Positions 25,624-33,184 are shown, counted from the first letter of the stretch. The stretch: DNA of 33,330 nucleotides from an uncultured Nocardioidaceae bacterium (GCA_902805845.1 CADCUI010000048.1:1-33330); one strand, 5' to 3'. Numbers and translations: made by a program. Notes: a model not told the origin generated them from the letters alone.

Positions 25624-26129
25624 GGTCGCGGGCGAACGCCCGAGCCCTCGGCCGGCCGCAACGTCCGTCCCGCGCGGCGCGACACGAGCCAGCCGAGGAC
25701 GATCTGCAGCGCGCCCAGGGCGAGGAACCCGAGGTCCCATGCCAGCGGGCCGCCCAGGTCGTCGCGGACGTGGTGGACGCCCAGGATCTGGTGGTCGACG
25801 ACACCCTCGACGAGGTTGAACAGTCCCCAGCCGGCCAGGACCGTTCCCAGGTGAAAGCCCCAGCTCGGCGCCAGCCGGCGCTCTCGCCATGACCGGATCG
25901 TCAGGAGCGAGGCGGCCACCACGCTGCACCAGGCGACGACGTGGAAGAGGCCGTCGGCCAGCGTGTTGGCCTCGAGCCCGGCCACCGTGGTGGGCGGGTA
26001 GGCGTGGACGTCGCTGACCATGTGGTGCCACTGCAGCAACTGGTGCAGGACGATGCCGTCCACGAAGCCACCGAGGCCGATGCCGTACAGCAGCCCGGGG
26101 GCTCTGCTCGGTCCGGCCGACGCCGGCAT
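25620..26129 (-). CDS. DUF2243 family membrane protein
   Basis: 169 residues from the ATG at 26129; a GTG at 26168 adds 13 residues and lies 10 nt after a sigma-B-like -10 box, so it is a real alternative. DUF2243 signatures: GIGLGGFVDGIVLHQLLQWH, HMVSD, LADGLFHVVAWCSVVAA, GWGLFNLVEGVVDHQILGVH and VLGWLVSRRAG. Four membrane helices carry conserved His residues (VLHQ, WHHM, VDHQ, VHHV), suggesting metal or haem binding, which is inference. Function of the family is not established. It is divergent from the DUF72 gene and translationally coupled to the next gene. Confidence 0.87.
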   Translation of the reverse strand: MPASAGPSRAPGLLYGIGLGGFVDGIVLHQLLQWHHMVSDVHAYPPTTVAGLEANTLADGLFHVVAWCSVVAASLLTIRSWRERRLAPSWGFHLGTVLAGWGLFNLVEGVVDHQILGVHHVRDDLGGPLAWDLGFLALGALQIVLGWLVSRRAGRTLRPAEGSGVRPRP

Positions 26130-26178
26130 CCCCGCCCGCCCGGCGTCCTCGTTTTCCGCGTGCGTCACGAACCGGCGC

Positions 26179-26203
26179 GTACCCGCCGCCTTGGTGCGCA
26201 AAC
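26179..26203 (-). promoter_or_regulatory. SigB/SigF-like promoter for the DUF2243 unit
   Basis: On the minus strand GTTT (26203-26200) is separated by 15 nt from GGGTAC (26184-26179). This closely fits the GTTT-N14-16-GGGTAT consensus of actinobacterial general-stress sigma factors, and it sits just upstream of the DUF2243 start codons. Confidence 0.5.
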
Positions 26204-26240
26204 GACGCCGACCCCGACCACCCACGTGCTCGTCCTCCCT

Positions 26241-26260
26241 GCGAGACGCTGCGAGACGCT
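26241..26260. repeat. Tandem 10-bp repeat before the DUF72 gene
   Basis: GCGAGACGCT occurs twice without gap (26241-26250, 26251-26260), followed by a related GTGCCACGCT (26261-26270) whose CACGCT half could serve as a -10 six to seven nt before the ATG at 26277. Confidence 0.6.
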
Positions 26261-26276
26261 GTGCCACGCTGCTGCC

Positions 26277-27089
26277 ATGGGTCGGATCCGCGTCGGCATC
26301 TCGGGGTGGACCTACGCCGGGTGGCGCGGAGACTTCTACCCCGCCGGTCTGCCGCAGCGGCTGGAGCTGGCCTATGCCGCGGAGCGGATGAGCTCGGTGG
26401 AGATCAACGGCTCGTTCTACTCGCTGCAGCGGCCCACGTCGTACGCCGCGTGGCGCGAGCAGACCCCCGACGACTTCGTCTTCGCCGTCAAGGGCGGTCG
26501 GTTCATCACCCACATGAAGAAGCTCCGGGGCGTCGAGACGCCGGCGGCGAACTTCTTCGCCTCGGGCGTGCTGGCCCTCGGCCCCAAGCTCGGGCCGGTG
26601 CTGTGGCAGCTGCCCGCGAACCTGCCGTACGACGCGGAGCGGCTGGACGACTTCTTCCGGCTCCTCCCCCGGACCACGACGGCGGCCGCCGCCCTAGCCG
26701 CAGGCCACGACGCCAAGGTCCCCGAGGACCGCGCGCTGACCGTCGCCGACGCGGAACGGCCGATCCGTCACTGCCTGGAGTTCCGGAGTCCGACCTACTG
26801 CACCGACGAGGCCTTCGACCTCCTGCGTGCTCACGACATCGGGTGCGTGGTGGCCGACACCGCGGGCAAGTGGCCGATGGCCGAGGCCGTCACCAGCGAC
26901 TTCGTCTACGTGCGGCTGCACGGCGACACCGAGCTCTATGCCAGCGGCTACAGCGTGGAGGCTCTCGACCGGTGGGCCGAGAAGTGCCGGGGCTGGGCGG
27001 CGGCGGGAGACGTCTACGTGTACTTCGACAACGACGCGAAGGGCTTCGCGCCCCACGACGCCGTCTCGCTTCTCGATCGGCTCAGCTGA
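26277..27089 (+). CDS. DUF72 family protein (YecE-like)
   Basis: 270 residues, ATG at 26277, no ribosome-binding site. DUF72 TIM-barrel-like signatures: RVGISGWTYAGWRGDFYPAG, LAYAAERMSSVEINGSFYSL, FAVKGGRFITHMKKLRG, GPVLWQLPANLPYD, FVYVRLHGDTELYASGYS and the terminal YVYFDNDAKGFAPHDA. The family is widespread and conserved, with a predicted nuclease-like or hydrolase pocket, but the reaction is not known. Divergent from the DUF2243 gene. Confidence 0.93.
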   Translation: MGRIRVGISGWTYAGWRGDFYPAGLPQRLELAYAAERMSSVEINGSFYSLQRPTSYAAWREQTPDDFVFAVKGGRFITHMKKLRGVETPAANFFASGVLALGPKLGPVLWQLPANLPYDAERLDDFFRLLPRTTTAAAALAAGHDAKVPEDRALTVADAERPIRHCLEFRSPTYCTDEAFDLLRAHDIGCVVADTAGKWPMAEAVTSDFVYVRLHGDTELYASGYSVEALDRWAEKCRGWAAAGDVYVYFDNDAKGFAPHDAVSLLDRLS

Positions 27090-27206
27090 GGGTCACCCCC
27101 CCGGCAGCCGAGAAGCGCGCCTCGATCAGCTCGGTGACCGGACTGCCGCTGCCGCGGCGCACGGCGAACCGTGCATGGCCGTCGCAGAAGGCGGGAATCG
27201 TCCCTC

Positions 27207-27590
27207 ATGCGCTTTCCGTTCCGGTTCGCCCCGTCCTACCGATGGGCGGCCCTGCCGTTCGGCGTCACGCCGGCCACCGCCTTCGTGGAGGTGTCCGAGG
27301 GCAGGCTGCTCGTCCGGTTCGGGCTGTGGCGGCTGGAGACCTCGGTGACCAACGTCGCCGGCCACGAGGGAACCGGCGGGTTCGCCTTCGTCAAGACCGC
27401 CGGCCCCCCGCACTTGTCGCTCGCCGACCGCGGCGTCACGTTCGCCACCAACGCGGATCGGGCGCTGTGCGTGCGGTTCCAGGAACCTGTGAAGACTCTT
27501 CTCCCCACCGGGAGGCTGCGGCACCCGAGTGCCACGCTCACGGTGGCGGACCCGCCGGGTCTGGCAGCGATGCTCGACGCCGAACGATGA
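27207..27590 (+). CDS. Conserved actinobacterial hypothetical protein
   Basis: 127 residues from the ATG at 27207; a GTG-type start 36 nt upstream is less likely because conserved sequence begins MRFPFRFAPSYRW. The protein is a single beta-rich domain: ALPFGVTPATAFVEV, LLVRFGLWRLETSVTNVAG, FVKTAGPPHLSLADRGVTFA and TNADRALCVRFQEPV. I recognise this as a repeatedly seen actinobacterial family without assigned function. No signal peptide or membrane helix. It follows the DUF72 gene on the same strand after 117 nt. Confidence 0.75.
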   Translation: MRFPFRFAPSYRWAALPFGVTPATAFVEVSEGRLLVRFGLWRLETSVTNVAGHEGTGGFAFVKTAGPPHLSLADRGVTFATNADRALCVRFQEPVKTLLPTGRLRHPSATLTVADPPGLAAMLDAER

Positions 27591-27641
27591 GCTGACTCGA
27601 CGTCGGGGGGTCGGCGCCTCCCGCCGGTCGCACGGCCATGT

Positions 27642-27658
27642 CCGGTACCCGCTACCGG
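27642..27658 (+). terminator. Small hairpin after the hypothetical gene
   Basis: CCGGTA (27642-27647) pairs with TACCGG (27653-27658) around 5 nt, about 50 nt beyond the stop at 27590. Short and without U-tract. Confidence 0.25.
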
Positions 27659-27680
27659 GTCCCGGCCTTCGCAGGACCTT

Positions 27681-27695
27681 CGACACTAATTGTCG
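27681..27695. promoter_or_regulatory. Inverted repeat CGACA-N5-TGTCG upstream of the GYWKNH gene
   Basis: CGACA (27681-27685) and TGTCG (27691-27695) form a short dyad in the most AT-rich intergenic stretch nearby. The leader also has a direct repeat CATGGGGGCA at 27759-27768 and 27795-27804, the second of which includes the likely ribosome-binding site. A TTGACT (27738-27743) could be a -35, without a convincing -10. Candidate regulatory region only. Confidence 0.3.
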
Positions 27696-27808
27696 CACTT
27701 AGACCTTTCAGCACTTGTGTCCCCTTTCGGGGTGTTGTTGACTTCTGGTCAGCGGGGCCATGGGGGCATGGGACGCACCCGCTCTTTTCCGAGTCATGGG
27801 GGCACACA

Positions 27809-28285
27809 ATGAAGAACGCCTTGCGCACCATCCTGTGCACGCTGGTGATCGCGGCCGGCGCAGCTGCCGTCCCGTCAGCCAGCCAGGCGGTTGTCATCGG
27901 CTACGACGGCTGCACACCCGGGTACTGGAAGAACCACACGGAGAACTGGCAGGAGACCAGCCCGGCCACGACGTTCGGTTCGCTGTTCACCAAGGCCCGG
28001 ACCAACGTCAAGACGCTCACGCTTGCCCAGTCGCTGGCGGGCGGCGGCGGAGGCGGGCTCGACGGTGCGGCGCTGATCCTGGCGCGCGCCGCCACAGCGT
28101 CCTGGCTCAACGCCGCGCACGACGACCTCGGCTACCCGTGGCGTCGCGCCGGCACCGGCCTGGACGGGCGCCCGGCGCTCGTCAGCACGGTGAACGCCGC
28201 CTTCGCGTCGGGTGACCGTGCCACGATGCTCGAGCTCGCCAGCCGTCTCGACCGCGACAACAACCTCGGATGCCCGCTCAGCTGA
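27809..28285 (+). CDS. Secreted protein with CTPGYWKNH motif
   Basis: 158 residues, ATG at 27809 with GGGGG 7 nt upstream. Residues 1-26 are a signal peptide (ILCTLVIAAGAAAVPSASQA, cleavage after AxA). The mature N-terminus is VVIGYDGCTPGYWKNHTENW; the GCTPGYWKNH signature occurs in a widespread but uncharacterised group of exported bacterial proteins. A Gly-rich linker (GGGGGG) and an alanine-rich helical domain (ALILARAATASWLNAAHDDL, then GYPW) follow, ending DNNLGCPLS. Two cysteines (in GCTPG and GCPLS) could form one disulfide tying the ends together. No catalytic motif is recognised; a wall- or surface-associated structural role is a guess. A strong hairpin follows. Confidence 0.82.
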   Translation: MKNALRTILCTLVIAAGAAAVPSASQAVVIGYDGCTPGYWKNHTENWQETSPATTFGSLFTKARTNVKTLTLAQSLAGGGGGGLDGAALILARAATASWLNAAHDDLGYPWRRAGTGLDGRPALVSTVNAAFASGDRATMLELASRLDRDNNLGCPLS

Positions 28286-28306
28286 CCGGGCAGGAGTCTG
28301 CCGGCT

Positions 28307-28334
28307 CGCCCTCCGTCCCTGCGGACGGAGGGCG
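28307..28334 (+). terminator. Hairpin terminator after the GYWKNH gene
   Basis: Perfect 12-bp stem CGCCCTCCGTCC (28307-28318) / GGACGGAGGGCG (28323-28334) with a 4-nt loop, 22 nt after the stop codon. No U-tract, but a very stable GC stem. Confidence 0.75.
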
Positions 28335-28377
28335 GTCCCGGTTGCGGCATGAGCGGGACCGGCTGGGGTCCCGCGCG

Positions 28378-28383
28378 TATCGT
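28378..28383 (+). promoter_or_regulatory. -10 element of a probable leaderless promoter for the SGNH-like gene
   Basis: TATCGT (TAnnnT) is followed by 6 nt and the ATG at 28390; the intervening CCAGGG is too close to act as a good ribosome-binding site. Confidence 0.55.
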
Positions 28384-28389
28384 CCAGGG

Positions 28390-29223
28390 ATGGGCATGTG
28401 GGGGCGGCAGTCGCTGCGGCGTCGCTCGACGCTGCGAGACCTCGGAGCCGTCCTCGTCCTGCTCGTGGCGTTGGCTGCGGTGACGTACGCCGCAGCTGGA
28501 CCCCGCGGCCCGTCGAGCGTCGACGACCTGCCGGACAGCACCCCCTCGACGGTGAGGTCGACCACCGCAGCCACCGCCGAGGAGTCCCTGGCGTCGGCAC
28601 GGAAGACGCTGCGGACCACCTCCTCGATGGTCGTGCTCAGCGACTCGAAGGGGACGGACCCCAGCACCTGGGTGGTGCAGTGGGCCCGGATGCTCGCCAT
28701 CGACCGGCGAGTGGCGATCAGGACCTGGGAGCCCGTCGAGCAGAAGTTCGCCGCCAGGCGGACGGTGTTCGGTCGCGGGCTCGGGCACCGGTTGGTGATC
28801 TGGAGCATGGCGCAGCCCGGCTCCACCGCGGACTTCTCCGTGATCCGTCTGCCGTTGATCCCCGCGGCCAACCCTGGCCTGGTGGTGCTCGACTACGGGC
28901 GCAACAACAGCGCCGACCACCGGATCACCGGATCTCTCGCCAGGGCACGGGAAGCCGTGCAGGCGAGGTGGGGTGAGGTGGCTCAGGTGTTCCTGCTCCA
29001 GAACCCTGGCGCAGGCAAGTTCGCGGCGCTGCAGGAGGACAACGTCGCAGCGCTGCGCGCCTGGGCGGCGAAGGAGGAGCTGCCGGTCATCGACGTCTGG
29101 TCCGCGTTCGAGGAGGCGCCCGGCCCGACCTCGTTGCTGCTGGCCGACGAGGAGAACCCCAACGAGGCCGGATCCCGGCGATGGGCACAGGTGGTCGCTC
29201 GGGCCTTGGGCCCCGCCGCCTGA
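28390..29223 (+). CDS. Membrane-anchored SGNH-hydrolase-like protein, catalytic His not conserved
   Basis: 277 residues, ATG at 28390. One N-terminal membrane anchor (DLGAVLVLLVALAAVTYAAA) after a basic start (RRRSTLRD), then a Ser/Thr-rich linker and an extracytoplasmic domain. The SGNH pattern is visible: block I VVLSDSKGT (Ser), block III LDYGRNNSADH (Gly-x-Asn) and block V ADEENPNEAGSRRWAQVVA. In active members block V reads DxxHPN; here it is DEENPN, so the catalytic His is replaced by Asn or shifted. Acyl-esterase activity on cell-wall glycans or lipids is therefore uncertain. It stands alone between two hairpins. Confidence 0.75.
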   Translation: MGMWGRQSLRRRSTLRDLGAVLVLLVALAAVTYAAAGPRGPSSVDDLPDSTPSTVRSTTAATAEESLASARKTLRTTSSMVVLSDSKGTDPSTWVVQWARMLAIDRRVAIRTWEPVEQKFAARRTVFGRGLGHRLVIWSMAQPGSTADFSVIRLPLIPAANPGLVVLDYGRNNSADHRITGSLARAREAVQARWGEVAQVFLLQNPGAGKFAALQEDNVAALRAWAAKEELPVIDVWSAFEEAPGPTSLLLADEENPNEAGSRRWAQVVARALGPAA

Positions 29224-29297
29224 AGTCTCACGCCCCCTACCCGTCTGTGCAGCTCCACACCGCCCGTTCGGGCCATCTTTCCACCGCCGCGCAGCCA

Positions 29298-29322
29298 GCC
29301 GTGGCTTTCGCGACGCCACGGC
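29298..29322 (+). terminator. Hairpin between the SGNH-like and S55-like genes
   Basis: GCCGTGGC (29298-29305) pairs with GCCACGGC (29315-29322) around 9 nt, about 75 nt after the SGNH-like stop and 55 nt before the next ATG. It may be a weak terminator or a leader structure. Confidence 0.35.
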
Positions 29323-29376
29323 CGCACCATGAGGACACTGTTCGGCCAATCGGCCGACGGAAGCGAAAGGCACCTC

Positions 29377-31182
29377 ATGCCACACAGAAGGATGTTCCCG
29401 TGGGGCGGCCGGCGCGCCGCCGCACGACTCACCGCGGGGGCACTGGCCACGACGGCGGTGGCCACACTGTCCGGCCTCGGGTCCGCGCCGGCGCAGTCGG
29501 CACCGGACACGAGCTGCCCGGCGACGTACCCGATCGGCGAGCTGAGCAGGACGCAGCCGGTCACGGGGCTGACGGTGTCGCAGGGCACCACGCCCGACGG
29601 TTTCACCGGTGAGGTGATCGGGGTCCTCCCCGACGGCATCTCGGTAGGCATCGACATGGTCCTCGTGCGGCTGGCCTCCAGCGAGATCAACCGCGTCGGC
29701 GGCATCTGGTCGGGCATGTCCGGGTCACCGGTCTACGCCGCCGACGGCCGGCTCATCGGCGCCGTCTCCTACGGGCTCGCGTTCGGGCCCTCGCCGGTCG
29801 CCGGGGTCACTCCCGCCGCAGACATGCGCGAGATCATCGACGGACCTGCCGCCCCGGCGACCGGTCCGTCGACGCGCGTGAGGCTCCCCCGACGGATCAC
29901 CACCCGGATCGTCGCCAGCGGCGCTGCGACGACCCAGGAGGCCGCGGCGGGGATGACGCAGCTGAAGCTGCCCTTCGGCATCGCGGGTCTCGGCAGCGAG
30001 AAGCGGTTCCGTCAGGTGACCAAGAGGCTCGACCTCCCCGATGCCCGGATGATGCGGGTCGGCACCAGCGCCGCCGACGCCCCTCCGGTCCAGGCGACCG
30101 CGGGCGGCAACCTGGCCGCCTCCATCGCGTACGGCGACGTCACCGCAGCCGGTGTCGGCACGGCCACCCTGGTGTGCGGCGAGGAGGTGGTCGGGTTCGG
30201 CCATCCCATGACGTGGGACGGAGCGACGTCGATGACCCTGCACGCCGCCGACGCCCTCTACGTCCAGGAGGACCACATCTTCTCCGGCTTCAAGGTGGCG
30301 ACGATCGGCGCGCCCATCGGCACCATCAACCAGGACCGCATGGCAGGCATCGCCGGTCAGCTCGGAGCGGTCCCGGACACGGTCGACATCACCTCGACCA
30401 TCTCCAGCCGCCTGCGCAGCCGCGAGGGCAGCACCCACGTGAGCCTGCCGAGCTGGGTGCCGGAGATGGCGTTCAGCCACCTGCTCGCCAACGAGGACCG
30501 GGTGCTCGACGGTCTGGGCGAGGGCAGCGGAAAGCTTGGATGGACCGTGCACGGCACCCGCGAGGACGGCAGCCCGTTCACGCTCACCCGCACGGACCTG
30601 TACGCGGACAGGTACGACATCACCTTCCGGACGGCCTGGGAACTGTACGAGGCCTTGTCTCGCCTGCACTACAACGGCATCGAGGAGATCAAGCTCGGAG
30701 ACATCGACGCCAAGGGCACACTGAGCGAGACCTACAGGGCCGCCTCCATCGACCGCGTCCGCTGGCGCAGCCACGGTCGGTGGGTCCCGCTCGACGGCGT
30801 GCGGTCCATCCAGCCCCGGGCCGGCAAGGACGCCCGATTCCTGGTCCGGCTCGACGGTCCGAACGGCAAGCGGGAGATCCAGGTGAAGGTCCCGGTCCGC
30901 AAGCGCGATCTGGGCTCGCGTGGCTTCCTCACGGTGTTCGGTGGCAACGGCGCCTCTGAGGACGACGGGGGGTTCTACTTCCGGTCCCACGAGGACGGGG
31001 ACGAGCCGACGTTCGACCAGGTGCTGGCACGCATCGAGAACGCGCCTCACAACGACGACGTCGTCACCCAGCTCCAGCTCTTCGACCGCAGGACCGACGA
31101 CGTGGCCAAGCGCGCGACGCGCACGGCCACCGGCATCGTCGTCAACGGCTGGGAGCGCGTGCGGGTGCGCATCGTCAAGTGA
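29377..31182 (+). CDS. Secreted SpoIVB-type (peptidase S55) protein
   Basis: 601 residues from the ATG at 29377 (GAAAGG 6 nt upstream); an upstream ATG at 29329 would place a charged stretch before the signal peptide. Residues 1-42 are a signal peptide with twin Arg/basic start and AQSA cleavage region. The S55 core has IDMVLVRLASSEINRVGGIW and SGMSGSPVYAADGRLIGAVS, with the nucleophile motif GMSGSP at 113-118, and a later VGFGHPMTWDGATSMT segment like the SpoIVB GFGH motif. SpoIVB itself is a sporulation signalling protease; non-spore-forming actinobacteria have such secreted relatives of unknown target. The C-terminal ~250 residues look like an extra beta-rich domain. A strong terminator follows. 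Confidence 0.85.
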   Translation: MPHRRMFPWGGRRAAARLTAGALATTAVATLSGLGSAPAQSAPDTSCPATYPIGELSRTQPVTGLTVSQGTTPDGFTGEVIGVLPDGISVGIDMVLVRLASSEINRVGGIWSGMSGSPVYAADGRLIGAVSYGLAFGPSPVAGVTPAADMREIIDGPAAPATGPSTRVRLPRRITTRIVASGAATTQEAAAGMTQLKLPFGIAGLGSEKRFRQVTKRLDLPDARMMRVGTSAADAPPVQATAGGNLAASIAYGDVTAAGVGTATLVCGEEVVGFGHPMTWDGATSMTLHAADALYVQEDHIFSGFKVATIGAPIGTINQDRMAGIAGQLGAVPDTVDITSTISSRLRSREGSTHVSLPSWVPEMAFSHLLANEDRVLDGLGEGSGKLGWTVHGTREDGSPFTLTRTDLYADRYDITFRTAWELYEALSRLHYNGIEEIKLGDIDAKGTLSETYRAASIDRVRWRSHGRWVPLDGVRSIQPRAGKDARFLVRLDGPNGKREIQVKVPVRKRDLGSRGFLTVFGGNGASEDDGGFYFRSHEDGDEPTFDQVLARIENAPHNDDVVTQLQLFDRRTDDVAKRATRTATGIVVNGWERVRVRIVK

Positions 31183-31206
31183 GCCGCACGACGCCGTAAC
31201 GCACGG

Positions 31207-31238
31207 TGAGGGCGGGTGGCCACGGCCACCCGCCCTCA
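31207..31238 (+). terminator. Rho-independent terminator after the S55-like gene
   Basis: Arms 31207-31221 and 31224-31238 pair over 15 bp (TGAGGGCGGGTGGCC against its complement) with a minimal AC loop, 24 nt after the stop, followed by TCTTTGTG. It could also stop transcription from the opposite strand. Confidence 0.85.
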
Positions 31239-31298
31239 TCTTTGTGCCCCAGACGCGGTAAGCGAAGTGCGGGTGCCGTGCCAGCCGAGCATGGCACC

Positions 31299-31622
31299 TC
31301 AACGGAGCAGCAGCAGGCCCGATCCCACGAGGATCGCCGGGATCGTGGTGAGAACCGTCGCGAGCAGCGCGGACCGGTGCTCGAGGGCCAGCAGCGGCAG
31401 CAACGCGTCGCCGTCCTGGCTGATGCTGTTGGCCACCAGCGTGGGCAGCGGCATGCCGCCGGCGAGGAAGATGCCGGCGAAGACGATCTGGACCCCACAT
31501 CCCGGGATCAGCCCCACCGTGGCGCCCACCACCCGGCCTACGATCTCGGACTGCCCCCGTCGCCCGTGATCCGCCAGCTGGTGGCGCCGTTGTTGGGTCG
31601 GCCCGCCGACGGACCGCGCCGC
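31299..31622 (-). pseudogene. C-terminal remnant of a 10-TM heavy-metal exporter (ArsP_2 / putative Mn transporter family)
   Basis: The last 77 codons encode VGATVGLIPGCGVQIVFAGI, then PTLVANSISQDGDALLPLLA and LATVLTTIPAILVGSGLLLL, the highly conserved C-terminal repeat of the putative 10-TM heavy-metal exporter family. Upstream in frame, SEIVGRVVGATVG still looks like the preceding loop, but before about 31600 the frame reads ARSVGGPTQQRRHQLAD and then non-membrane sequence, with no ATG, ribosome-binding site or earlier helices. The full-length family has about 350-400 residues, so roughly three quarters of the gene is gone. A single GTG at 31532 could in principle start a 77-residue peptide. 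Best read as a decayed gene. Confidence 0.65.
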
Positions 31623-31968
31623 AGCCGTACGCCTCGGATCCGCCGAGCATGACCCGGTGGGTGAAGGGTGAGGCAGGCCGCCCCTGGCTCAGGCGGCGAC
31701 GTGCACCGACCAGTAGGTGGGAAGCGCGCAACCCCGCGGAGTGGTCGGGCGCCGTCGTCCGCCCGGTGCCGGGGCCACCACGGCGCCCACGGGTGACGCC
31801 TGTCAGCGCTCCCGGCCGCAGGTGTCCTGGGTAGTGGTGCCCTTGGTCCCTTACGCCGCGGGGGGAAGTCGTCGACCCTGTGCGGGGGGCCTATTCGAGG
31901 CCTCGAACTTCGCGACGCGCTGGGACGGATTCGGGCCGGCGTCGCGGCGATGACCGGGGGGTCAACCA
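31623..31968. other. Intergenic stretch with a 14-bp palindrome
   Basis: About 350 nt without a supportable gene; open frames here have no membrane or domain character. The only clear element is the perfect palindrome TTCGAGGCCTCGAA (31894-31907), 62 nt before the beta-propeller gene, a possible operator. The rest may be decayed sequence from the lost exporter gene plus the promoter of the downstream gene. Confidence 0.4.
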
Positions 31969-33168
31969 ATGCACACACCTTTCATGGCTGCGCGCCGACG
32001 GCGTTCGATGTTCTCGCGGCTCACTCCCGCACTGGGAGCGGGGCTGGCGGTCGCCCTGGTGGCGCCCCTGCCCGCCTCGGCCACGGTGAGCACGACGCCG
32101 GACGTCGTCGCGAAGGTGGCCGGCATCGTGCACGCCGTCGGCTTGGTCGACCCGGATGACAACCCGGCGACGGTGGACTCCAAGGCCTACCTCGGTGGCG
32201 TGTTCACCGCCGTGGGCGGCCAGGCCCGGAGCAACGTCGCCATGGTGAAGGCCGACGGCAAGGTCGACCTCACGTTCAAGCCCACCACGAACGGCAAGGT
32301 GCTCGCGGTGGCCGCCTCCGAGGACGGCAGCACCGTCTTCCTGGGTGGCACGTTCACGGAGGTCAACGGCACGCCGCGCGCCAACCTCGCCGCGGTCGAC
32401 GCCGTCACGGGCCAGCTCGTCGAGACCTGGCAGGCAGATACCGGCGGCACCACCCCCGACGTCGCGTCGCTGGCAGTCAAGGGCAGCGTCCTGTACGTCG
32501 GCGGACGGTTCGCCACGATCGACTCCACCAACCGTAAGCGCCTGGCGGCCGTCAACACCGCGACGGGCGTCGTGGACACCACGTCCTTCAGGCCCAACTT
32601 CAACGGGGGCGTCCGCGAGGTCGTCGTCAGCCCGGACGGCTCCACCGTGTTCGCCGGCGGAGCGTTCACGGCGATCAACAACCAGCCTCGTCTGGCTGCT
32701 GGCGCCGTGTCCGCGGCCACCGGAGCCCCCACCAGCTTCAGCCCGTCTGGCAGCGGCGGCAACGCAGTGTCCGTCGCGCTGAGCCCCACGGGGGACCGGT
32801 TCTTCTACTCCACCGAGAACAACACCCTCTTCGCCCACAAGCTGAACGACCCGAACGTCAACCCCAACAACCCGGCGTGGTCGATCAAGACGAGCGGCAA
32901 CACCCAGGCGATCGTGGCGGTCGAGGACGAGATGTGGATCGGTGGTCACTTCTCGCAGATCGTGACCGGTCACATCGCTCGGCCGTTCGTGGCGTCGATC
33001 GACCCCGTCGACGGCTCGGTGAACGACTGGAACTCCCAGTGCGTCGGCGGGAAGATCGGCGTCTGGGCGCTGGCCCACGACGGCAAGCGCCTCCACCTCG
33101 GCGGTGCCTTCACCGGGTTCGGCACCGTCAAGCAGCGCGGCTACGCGCGGTTCACCCAGATCGGCTGA
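31969..33168 (+). CDS. Secreted beta-propeller protein (delta-60/DUF5122-like repeats)
   Basis: 399 residues, ATG at 31969 with GGGGGG about 9 nt upstream; ATGs at 31984 and 32008 are alternatives. Residues ~1-38 are a signal peptide (LTPALGAGLAVALVAPLPAS, cleavage after SATA). The mature part repeats a blade motif six times: YLGGVFTAVGG, FLGGTFTEVNG, YVGGRFATIDS, FAGGAFTAINN, WIGGHFSQIVT and HLGGAFTGFGT, each followed by a basic residue and an Ala/Val-rich strand. This G-G-x-F-T pattern is typical of exported actinobacterial beta-propellers with delta-60-like repeats. No catalytic residues or anchor are evident; binding of carbohydrate or surface ligands is possible but not shown. Confidence 0.88.
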   Translation: MHTPFMAARRRRSMFSRLTPALGAGLAVALVAPLPASATVSTTPDVVAKVAGIVHAVGLVDPDDNPATVDSKAYLGGVFTAVGGQARSNVAMVKADGKVDLTFKPTTNGKVLAVAASEDGSTVFLGGTFTEVNGTPRANLAAVDAVTGQLVETWQADTGGTTPDVASLAVKGSVLYVGGRFATIDSTNRKRLAAVNTATGVVDTTSFRPNFNGGVREVVVSPDGSTVFAGGAFTAINNQPRLAAGAVSAATGAPTSFSPSGSGGNAVSVALSPTGDRFFYSTENNTLFAHKLNDPNVNPNNPAWSIKTSGNTQAIVAVEDEMWIGGHFSQIVTGHIARPFVASIDPVDGSVNDWNSQCVGGKIGVWALAHDGKRLHLGGAFTGFGTVKQRGYARFTQIG

Positions 33169-33184
33169 GCCCCGCCCCCCAACC

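Noticed and set aside
27760-28215. Overlapping 151-codon frame starting at the first CATGGGGGCA copy
   Set aside because: It is out of frame with the signal-peptide gene starting at 27809 and has no recognisable domain.
29725-31731. 668-codon minus-strand open frame opposite the S55-like gene
   Set aside because: Low-complexity Arg/Pro/Gly/Val translation, no start signals, and it runs through the terminator hairpin at 31207-31238; a shadow frame.
31538-31978. 146-codon minus-strand frame as the missing N-terminal part of the metal exporter
   Set aside because: Its translation is Arg/Pro-rich without any hydrophobic helix, so it cannot be the lost transmembrane portion.
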